Source: RGIG5579 sp045543495 (lineage in GTDB: Bacteria; Bacillota; Clostridia; Oscillospirales; SIG627). From it: a DNA stretch of 36,367 nucleotides. The notes under the pieces are model-generated. The model had not been told where the DNA came from. It was given only the letters and a program-made list of their open reading frames with translations, and ran no database searches. This document shows positions 15,079 to 20,920 of this stretch, one piece after another. Position 1 is the stretch's first letter. Every line of letters starts with the position of its first letter. The position numbers and the translations under genes were made by a program. The DNA is taken from NCBI GenBank assembly GCA_045543495.1, contig JAZQMO010000029.1:1-36367 (forward strand), read 5' to 3'.

Positions 15079-17319
15079 ATGGCAAAAGTAAGTGAAACCA
15101 TAACTGAAAATATATTTAGAGACTTTTACAGAAATGATAACTTTATAGAGAAGTCAGCAATTCCTTCGGAATATGGCTTCGTTTCTAAGAACAAAACCAG
15201 CAATCAAGGTTATCCTGATTTTTTCAAAGACTTAGAAAATTATGTCATTGTGGTTGAAGCCAAAGCAACAGCACACGATGATGCCGTGGATGAAGCTAAG
15301 TTCTATATGCTCAATAATAATGTTCAAAAGGATATTATTGGTATCGCTGTGTCTGGACAAACGGAAAAGCGTCTGAAAGTAACATATTTTTTAAAATCCG
15401 CCGATGATACTTCTATTGTAGAATTTACAACCAAAAATGTTCTCCTGTCTTTGAAGGATATGGATAGGATGTATCGAAAAGAAAAATATGGCGAGATGAC
15501 TTCAACTGAGAACCTCGTTTTGGTGCTGAAAAAACTGAACAAGCAGTTTAACGATGACTCCAAGGTGCGTGATACAGACAGAAGCTTGTTTTTTTCAGGA
15601 TTGATGATTGCTTTGACAAACAACAACTTCAGAAGCACATATAAGGGTATTCAAGCTCCGTCTGAAGAAGAAGTTGCAGGCAAAAAAGTAAAAATACTGG
15701 AATCGCATAATTTGAATGAAGCTATCCTTAGTGCAATTGCTACACAGTTGGAGAGTAAAATCAATAATCTGTCAAAAGAATATAGCTGGAGAGATAAGTT
15801 CTCTTTTATAAAAAACATTGACTATTCTTTGATAGAATACAAAAAAATAATCACCACCATTGAAAACGAGATTTTCAAGCCATTCCAAAATGATGAAAAG
15901 CAAGATATTTTGGGGAGAGCGTATAAAATCTTTCTGTCACGAGCAGGTAAGGTTGATAACAAGAATATTATTCTTACCCCCGACCACATCAAAAGTTTAA
16001 TGGTCAAACTTGCAAGATTGAATAAGGACGATGTGGTATTGGATACCTGTACGGGGTCGGGTGGCTTCCTTATGGAATCGATGGAAACAATGATTGAATT
16101 AGCAAAAGGAGACCCGACAAAAATCAAAGAAATTAGAGAAAATCAGCTGATTGGCTTTGAAATTGACTCTGTACTATTTGCTCTTGCTTGTTCTAATATG
16201 TTTTTACATGGAGATGGACGGACTAATCTTATTTATCGTAGCAGCCTCTTGGAAAGCAAAAGTCAAGGTAGCGTTATAAATAGCAATGATGAAGAATTGC
16301 TGTCGTATATAAAGAGCTATAAGCCAACGAAAATCATTATTAACCCTCCGTATGAAAACAATAACTCAATAAAGTTTGCTATCCAAGCTATTGAATACTT
16401 AGAGCCAAATGGAAAGTTAATAATGATTATGCCGACACCTACCCTAACGCATAATCAGAATGGACTTACCGAGAAACTACTTGAAGAAGCAAAGCTGGAT
16501 TTCGTAATCAAGATGCCAACGAAGCTATTTACCGAACAAAAAAGAACCGTGAATACATCGGTATTTGGTTTTACAAAGACCCCTCAAAATCAGAATGATG
16601 AGGTGTTGTTTTACAATTTGGAAGATGATGGTTTTGTGAGTATCCAACATAAAGGCCGAGTAGATAAAAAGAACGGTTGGAAAGATTTGGAGCAAAGCAT
16701 TTTAGACACCATTTCTAATTCGCGTGAAATCGAGGGTGTTAGTCAGAAAAAGAAAATATATAAAGATGGTGTTCTAAATTGTGCTGGTATTCAGAAAAAG
16801 CGTACCAGCAACTATGAGATGGTGAAAATCGGAACATTGTTTGAGATAGACCGTGGTAGCTTACAAAGCGAAAAAAGCGAAGACGGTGAATACGATTTTG
16901 TTACTGCTTCTGCTGAATGGAAGACGCATATTGAATACACCCATGAATGTGAAGCTATCGTTTTCGCATTTGGTGCTGGAGGTTCTTTGGGAAGAACTCA
17001 CTATGTAAATGGCAAGTTTATTGCCAGCAACTTGTGTTTTATTCTAACACCAAAAAAAGATTCGGGGTATGATATTGATATGCAGTTCTATAATAGCTAT
17101 TTTGCTGCTATTAGAAAACAACTTGTGTCTGATTTGGCAGATGGCACATCAAAGCTAACTATAGGCGATACCGACTTAAAAGAATATTACATAGATTATA
17201 TACCATATGATAAGCAACAGACTTTTGTGAGTGAGAGTCTGAGGAAGGTAAATAACCTAAAACAACGCCTTGCAAAGGCAGAAGAGAATCTTGATAAACA
17301 CATTTTAAGTTTGGTCTAA
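15079..17319 (+). CDS. Single-chain restriction-methylation-specificity protein (type IIG-like)
   Basis: A 746-residue fusion. The N-terminus has a PD-(D/E)xK nuclease pattern: GYPDF with Asp47, then VEAKAT with Glu60 and Lys62. The middle is an HsdM-like N6-adenine methyltransferase, with LTPDHIKSLM, SAM motif I DTCTGSGGF (about residue 322) and catalytic NPPY (422-425). The C-terminus (about 575-746) resembles a type I HsdS target-recognition half: YEMVKIGTLFEIDRG, VFAFGAGGSLGRTHYVNG, then a coiled-coil-like LRKVNNLKQRLAKAEENL. One polypeptide therefore recognises, methylates and cuts DNA, as in type IIG enzymes. It follows the HTH gene by 2 nt. Codon use is distinctly A+T-rich, suggesting transfer. 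The recognition sequence cannot be read. Confidence 0.85.
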   Translation: MAKVSETITENIFRDFYRNDNFIEKSAIPSEYGFVSKNKTSNQGYPDFFKDLENYVIVVEAKATAHDDAVDEAKFYMLNNNVQKDIIGIAVSGQTEKRLKVTYFLKSADDTSIVEFTTKNVLLSLKDMDRMYRKEKYGEMTSTENLVLVLKKLNKQFNDDSKVRDTDRSLFFSGLMIALTNNNFRSTYKGIQAPSEEEVAGKKVKILESHNLNEAILSAIATQLESKINNLSKEYSWRDKFSFIKNIDYSLIEYKKIITTIENEIFKPFQNDEKQDILGRAYKIFLSRAGKVDNKNIILTPDHIKSLMVKLARLNKDDVVLDTCTGSGGFLMESMETMIELAKGDPTKIKEIRENQLIGFEIDSVLFALACSNMFLHGDGRTNLIYRSSLLESKSQGSVINSNDEELLSYIKSYKPTKIIINPPYENNNSIKFAIQAIEYLEPNGKLIMIMPTPTLTHNQNGLTEKLLEEAKLDFVIKMPTKLFTEQKRTVNTSVFGFTKTPQNQNDEVLFYNLEDDGFVSIQHKGRVDKKNGWKDLEQSILDTISNSREIEGVSQKKKIYKDGVLNCAGIQKKRTSNYEMVKIGTLFEIDRGSLQSEKSEDGEYDFVTASAEWKTHIEYTHECEAIVFAFGAGGSLGRTHYVNGKFIASNLCFILTPKKDSGYDIDMQFYNSYFAAIRKQLVSDLADGTSKLTIGDTDLKEYYIDYIPYDKQQTFVSESLRKVNNLKQRLAKAEENLDKHILSLV

Positions 17320-17339
17320 TTTTCATTAAATCACAGTAT

Positions 17340-17394
17340 AAATCTCCTTGTTTTACAGATACTAACAGTACAAATTTGTAAAGCAAGGAGATTT
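17340..17394 (+). terminator. 18-bp hairpin after the R-M gene, enclosing a ribosome site
   Basis: Positions 17340-17357 pair with 17377-17394 (AAATCTCCTTG... with ...CAAGGAGATTT), continuous apart from one G-T pair, with a 19-nt loop. The following tract is ATTTTGTATATA rather than pure T. The 3' arm contains AAGGAG, the only candidate ribosome site for mini-ORF C at 17405. It could be a terminator, a translational switch, or both. Confidence 0.7.
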
Positions 17395-17404
17395 TGTATA
17401 TATT

Positions 17405-17497
17405 ATGAAAGCAACAGGAATAGTTCGTAGAATAGATGCTCGCGGTATAATAACACAAAAGCCGTTAGAGCCGCATAAACAAAGGGTTTTCGCGTGA
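17405..17497 (+). CDS. SpoVT/AbrB-like mini-ORF C (30 codons)
   Basis: A 30-residue ORF opening MKATGIVRRIDARG, then ending IITQKPLEPHKQRVFA. The start matches SpoVT/AbrB regulators, as in mini-ORF B. The probable ribosome site (AAGGAG, 17385-17390) is 14 nt away and buried in the hairpin at 17340-17394. Translation is unproven. Confidence 0.38.
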   Translation: MKATGIVRRIDARGIITQKPLEPHKQRVFA

Positions 17498-17506
17498 TTT
17501 TGTCCA
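17405..17506 (+). repeat. Direct repeat C, right boundary of the R-M cassette
   Basis: The third member of the repeat family. It shares 29 identical leading bases with B and the TATAATAACACAAAAGCC, CCGCATAAA and GGGTTTTCGC blocks with A and B. It lies about 170 bp before the first gene of the conjugative element, so it could also mark that element's edge. Confidence 0.75.
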
Positions 17507-17615
17507 AAAAATAAATTCGAGATCCAGCCTCTTTCGCTTTTTAATACGCAAAAAAGGAGGCGAAATCGTTAATATACGGGATTTCAATTGACTGAGTCCC
17601 CTGTCACAAATAAAG

Positions 17616-17649
17616 GCCGAATGGGTATAAAAGCTCATTCGGCTTTTAT
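17616..17649 (+). terminator. Terminator upstream of the conjugative-element genes
   Basis: GCCGAATG (17616-17623) pairs with CATTCGGC (17636-17643), followed by TTTTAT. Apart from repeat C this is the only structure I see between 17395 and 17675. Confidence 0.7.
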
Positions 17650-17675
17650 AATATAAACTGAAAGGAAAAAGGAAA

Positions 17676-18308
17676 ATGTTAAAAACGAATTATCCACAAA
17701 ATTTAGTAGAGGTTGTATTGGGTCATCCAAACAACGATGTAGACAGACGAGGTCTTGCCGCAGGTGTTGCCGTTGCAATGATAACGCTCGGTGAGCGCTT
17801 GGGAGAAATCATCAGACTGAGATATGGCGCCGGTCATTCTTATGAGGTGTTAAGCTCAATGATGCACTTACCTGCGGAGGAAATTGAGAGACTTGAAAAA
17901 GTCGCTATTAAGAAGCTGCAAGAACCGCAGAGAAAAGATTTCTTTGAAAAAGGAATTGTGGCTCGCCTTGGAGACGGCGATTTTTCAGAAGACTATAAAA
18001 AAGGGTTTGCGAAGGGTTACTTACAATATCTTGAGGATCAAAATGAGTATGTAAGTAATCCTTTGGCTCGTATCGAATTTGACAATCCGGATCTGGAAAC
18101 AATGCTTGACATTTCTCATTTGGGGATTTCAGATAGAGCTGTGGCCTGGCTGCATTCCATCGGTGTAACCACAATTGAGAAATGTATGGGTGTTACCAAT
18201 AAGCAGCTTCTTTCTATTGATGTTAGAGATTCGGATCTACTTATTGAGATCGCTCATAAGTTAAATGAATATGGAATCCATTACAGCGACTGGGACGATT
18301 TTCTATAA
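17676..18308 (+). CDS. Sigma-region-4-like / RNA polymerase alpha-CTD-like fusion regulator
   Basis: A 210-residue protein of two recognisable parts. Residues about 35-90 (ERLGEIIRLRYGAGHSYEVLS, PAEEIERLEKVAIKKLQEPQRK) resemble sigma-70 region 4.2, which binds -35 boxes. Residues about 145-205 (LDISHLGISDRAVAWLHSIGVTTIEKC, LLIEIAHKLNEYG) resemble the helix-hairpin-helix alpha-CTD, which binds UP elements and activators. A linker joins them. It lacks sigma regions 2 and 3, so it cannot replace a sigma factor. It more likely acts as a DNA-binding activator for the element. It is the first gene of the element, behind AAAGGAAAAAGG. The phased TGCCTAT sites at 20304 are a possible target. Confidence 0.7.
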   Translation: MLKTNYPQNLVEVVLGHPNNDVDRRGLAAGVAVAMITLGERLGEIIRLRYGAGHSYEVLSSMMHLPAEEIERLEKVAIKKLQEPQRKDFFEKGIVARLGDGDFSEDYKKGFAKGYLQYLEDQNEYVSNPLARIEFDNPDLETMLDISHLGISDRAVAWLHSIGVTTIEKCMGVTNKQLLSIDVRDSDLLIEIAHKLNEYGIHYSDWDDFL

Positions 18309-18338
18309 TCGTCCCTATTTCTATTTCAGGAGGTTTTT

Positions 18339-18557
18339 ATGAGAGAAGGTGTACTTATTTATGACCACGAGAGTGGTCGGATGGACATTCGATTTGACTT
18401 GCTGGACTACTATGGTGGATTGCACTGTGGTGAGCCGCTTGAGGTCAAGATCGGAGATGTGTGGGTTCCAACCACAATTGAGCTTGGTGACTTTTGGTAT
18501 CTAAAAGGAGTTTACCTCGCGAAGCTGAACGGCTTACACGTAAGAATTAAAGATTGA
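18339..18557 (+). CDS. DUF5348 family protein
   Basis: A 72-residue protein matching DUF5348: LIYDHESGRMDIRFDL, YYGGLHCGEPLEV and a terminal WYLKGV. It looks like a small beta-rich domain. This family is frequent in Gram-positive integrative elements and is of unknown function. CAGGAGG lies 6 nt before the ATG. It sits between the fusion regulator and the winged-helix protein, and is likely in one transcript with both. Confidence 0.85.
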   Translation: MREGVLIYDHESGRMDIRFDLLDYYGGLHCGEPLEVKIGDVWVPTTIELGDFWYLKGVYLAKLNGLHVRIKD

Positions 18558-18600
18558 GGGTATTCCCTCGCCTACAAACTGAAGAAAGGAGTTGTCCCTT

Positions 18601-19692
18601 ATGAAATGCTTAATGAAGTATCAATGGGTAAAGTTGCCTCGCAACCACCTGCCTGAGGGCAAAGGCGTAATGGGCGCCTGGGCGAAGCTGGCGTCTCGTG
18701 CTGCGTTCCGTAAGGGACAAGCCTCTTATTGCGGCCATATTAACGCTGTAAGACCAGGAATGTGGTCAGGTGGTGTTGTGGGGCTAAAGAGCATTCTCGG
18801 CCTCAGAAGCCGCGCACAGAGCCTTGAGACGCTTAATAAACTGTCTGAGCTTGGGTTTGTCAGTTATAAGCTCGACAGCAAGACAAAGAAACTCAATTAT
18901 GAAATCAAGGATTGGGTTATCAACTGTTCCGGAGCTGAGTGCATAGATGGGACAGTATATGCCACAGAGGGTTATGGCTTCCTCTGCCTCCCTCGTGGCA
19001 TCACAGACAGACTTGTACAACAGAATTATGTATTTGAGGAAGCAGACGCATGGCTTGACCTCTGGTGCCACACGGTATCCGAGGACGAGAACAATGCGTT
19101 TTCTTTTTTGGCACCGACAATTCAATTTGGCAGATACGGTGCCATTATGACTTTGGAAACCCTGGGCCGACGTTGGAACTGGGAGAAGACTAAAGTGTGG
19201 CGCTTTTTCCAAAAGTATAGGGATGCTTTTGTGCTGCACCGTCTTCCCGGAGCTTACGGCTGTCTCATTTTTAATATGCTGTATCCCACAGATACAGAGG
19301 TTTCATTACCCGAGTCTGAGAAAATTGAGCGTATAATTGCCGAAATACGCATTTTGGGAAAGAAAACGCAGAAAGTGGGCTCTGATAGCGAACATATCGG
19401 CAGACTCATTGCCCTTTACAGCTATCAGCTTATTTCCGAATGTGCTTTTGAACCTGAAGAAACGGTATCGCAAAATCGCGTTGCACTTTTCGACGTATAT
19501 AAATTACGCGCGTATTTTTCTCACTCGAATTGTAAGAACTGTATATATGACTGCAGGAGTAATTATATATACCCTCCTGTAGTTGAAGATACGAGTAAAA
19601 TCCGTGGGCCATGTGCGCCCGTGGATATAACCCAAATAGCAAAGGAGATGTTTACATATGAGCCCGAAACCGGACGAAAACTCGCTGTATGA
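18601..19692 (+). CDS. Winged-helix replication-initiator-like protein
   Basis: A 363-residue protein. The N-terminal third (MKYQWVKLPR..., GAWAKLASRAAFRKGQASY, then SRAQSLETLNKLSELGFVSYKLD) resembles the winged helix of replication initiators and phage replisome organisers. A second HTH-like stretch lies near residue 185 (MTLETLGRRWNWEKTKVWRFFQKYRD). Near the C-terminus NCKNCIYDC and a later GPC give a cysteine cluster that could bind metal. A role in element replication or transcription is inference; I recognise no named family. The start is set at ATG 18601 because GAAAGGAG is 8 nt upstream; TTG 18592 is in frame. Its end overlaps the next gene by 35 nt. Confidence 0.65.
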   Translation: MKCLMKYQWVKLPRNHLPEGKGVMGAWAKLASRAAFRKGQASYCGHINAVRPGMWSGGVVGLKSILGLRSRAQSLETLNKLSELGFVSYKLDSKTKKLNYEIKDWVINCSGAECIDGTVYATEGYGFLCLPRGITDRLVQQNYVFEEADAWLDLWCHTVSEDENNAFSFLAPTIQFGRYGAIMTLETLGRRWNWEKTKVWRFFQKYRDAFVLHRLPGAYGCLIFNMLYPTDTEVSLPESEKIERIIAEIRILGKKTQKVGSDSEHIGRLIALYSYQLISECAFEPEETVSQNRVALFDVYKLRAYFSHSNCKNCIYDCRSNYIYPPVVEDTSKIRGPCAPVDITQIAKEMFTYEPETGRKLAV

Positions 19693-20293
19693 ACAGCAAG
19701 AGAATAAAATACTTCAGCAGTCAGACGCTTTTATCTCACTTCTTACAAAGCGTGGGATATTGGGTGATCACGAGATCGACAACACGAGAGTTCGCAATGC
19801 CCAGCAGAAAAGACGCAGAACTGCTTTCCACAACACGCAGGTTCTTCTGCAACATTACCGTTCTTTCAAGTGGATCCTTGAGATGATGCCGGAAACCATC
19901 GCTGAAGAACTGGACAAACCGTTTGAAGGGATCGATATGCTGCTTGAACACGTAGATACCGAGCTTGCCCTGGGCAATAAAAAGCTGGCAGGACGATTGG
20001 AAGGCGTAGAAAAGTCAAGATTGCTGATTGATAAGCTGGAAATGGCCTTGACCGTGCTCAAACAAAAGCCTGGCAATGGTGAGCGCCTGTATGAGCTGAT
20101 TTATCTCACATATCTGGGACCGGAAAGGTACTTTCACACTGAGCTGCTTGAAAAGCTTAAGATGTCATCACGAACCTATTACCGTCTTCGTCAGCAGGCA
20201 ATCACAATTCTTTCAATTCGTTTGTGGGCAGCCCCCATCGCAGAGGTTGATATGTGGTTCGATATTCTCACATTGATGGAGAATTTAGACTGA
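19658..20293 (+). CDS. ArpU-like transcriptional regulator
   Basis: A 211-residue basic, helical protein. The C-terminal region, with LIYLTYLGPERYF, LKMSSRTYYRLRQQAITILSIRLW, matches ArpU-like and sigma-like phage or element regulators, whose terminal helix-turn-helix reads S-x-x-T-Y-Y-R-x-R. The N-terminal half may oligomerise. AAAGGAG precedes the ATG at 19658, and the gene overlaps the winged-helix gene by 35 nt. It is the last gene before the phased repeats and promoter of the secretion operon, so it is another candidate regulator of that promoter. Confidence 0.65.
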   Translation: MSPKPDENSLYEQQENKILQQSDAFISLLTKRGILGDHEIDNTRVRNAQQKRRRTAFHNTQVLLQHYRSFKWILEMMPETIAEELDKPFEGIDMLLEHVDTELALGNKKLAGRLEGVEKSRLLIDKLEMALTVLKQKPGNGERLYELIYLTYLGPERYFHTELLEKLKMSSRTYYRLRQQAITILSIRLWAAPIAEVDMWFDILTLMENLD

Positions 20294-20303
20294 CTTTTAG
20301 GGG

Positions 20304-20354
20304 TGCCTATTTCGTGCCTATTTTTTGCCTATAAAAAGACGATTTTTTGCCGAT
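20304..20354 (+). promoter_or_regulatory. Phased TGCCTAT repeats upstream of the secretion operon
   Basis: TGCCTAT occurs at 20304, 20315 and 20326, an exact 11-bp period of one helical turn. A fourth variant, TGCCGAT, lies at 20348, two turns further on, and touches the -35 box. Direct repeats spaced like this are typical activator sites (PhoB/OmpR type) or initiator iterons. Confidence 0.75.
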
Positions 20355-20381
20355 GACAAGGGAATGTAAATGTGCTATACT
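20353..20381 (+). promoter_or_regulatory. Promoter of the type IV secretion operon
   Basis: ATGACA (20353-20358) and TATACT (20376-20381) with a 17-bp spacer. The -10 is preceded by TGC, giving an extended -10. The leader is about 115 nt long. Confidence 0.75.
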
Positions 20382-20429
20382 TGTATCGTGCAAAAGTGTA
20401 GATAGACACGGGCACGGTATAAATAACGT

Positions 20430-20460
20430 CTTGAGAACTTCACTCTCCGAAGTTTTTAAG
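20430..20460 (+). other. Leader hairpin of the secretion operon
   Basis: CTTGAGAACTTC (20430-20441) pairs with GAAGTTTTTAAG (20449-20460), 12 bp with two G-T pairs and a 7-nt loop. It lies about 40 nt before the first start codon. Its T-rich 3' arm leaves open attenuation or mRNA stabilisation. Confidence 0.5.
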
Positions 20461-20501
20461 GCGTATTTTTTATGCCATTTTTCGAAAGGAGGTACACAGG
20501 C

Positions 20502-20885
20502 ATGGTAAAGAAACTTAGACTGGGCGGAACCCAAATTAAATCCGCTTACTGGACGCTCGTCGGTATGGCATCGGCTATGATTTGGTCGTTGCAGCCGGTT
20601 ATGGCCGATACTATCTGGGATCGTTTCTCAACGATCATGCAGGATATTTACGGTCAGATTGTTGCGATCAGTACCATTGTGGCAGTCACGGTGGGTGCCA
20701 TTGCCCTGATTATCCGAATGGTTTCGCGTAATCAGCGTGCAGTGGACGAAGCAACCCAGTGGCTTAAGAGAATTGTTATCACATGGATTATCCTGAACTC
20801 TCTTGGCTTCATCGTTGCTTACTTACAGCCTCTCATCGCCGGCGGTAATTACAACGCAGGCGGCGGTGGCGGAACAGCCATCTAA
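20502..20885 (+). CDS. Maff2-like / VirB2-like small conjugation membrane protein
   Basis: A 127-residue protein with an N-terminal signal or first membrane segment (SAYWTLVGMASAMIWSLQPVMA), two further hydrophobic stretches (about 48-70 and 86-110) and a glycine-rich tail (GGNYNAGGGGG). Size and layout fit pilin-like VirB2 or Maff2 proteins at the head of Tn1549-type transfer operons. The ATG at 20502 follows GAAAGGAGG; the ATG at 20472 has no ribosome site. It is the first gene of the secretion operon, 35 nt before the VirB6-like gene. Confidence 0.75.
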   Translation: MVKKLRLGGTQIKSAYWTLVGMASAMIWSLQPVMADTIWDRFSTIMQDIYGQIVAISTIVAVTVGAIALIIRMVSRNQRAVDEATQWLKRIVITWIILNSLGFIVAYLQPLIAGGNYNAGGGGGTAI

Positions 20886-20920
20886 GTATCCGTGTCAAGC
20901 AGGAATGGAGGTGAACACAT

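Noticed and set aside
17395..17675. Repeat C as the proven left attachment site of the conjugative element
   Set aside because: Related copies also occur at two other places and the right end is outside the window, so no matching att pair can be shown.
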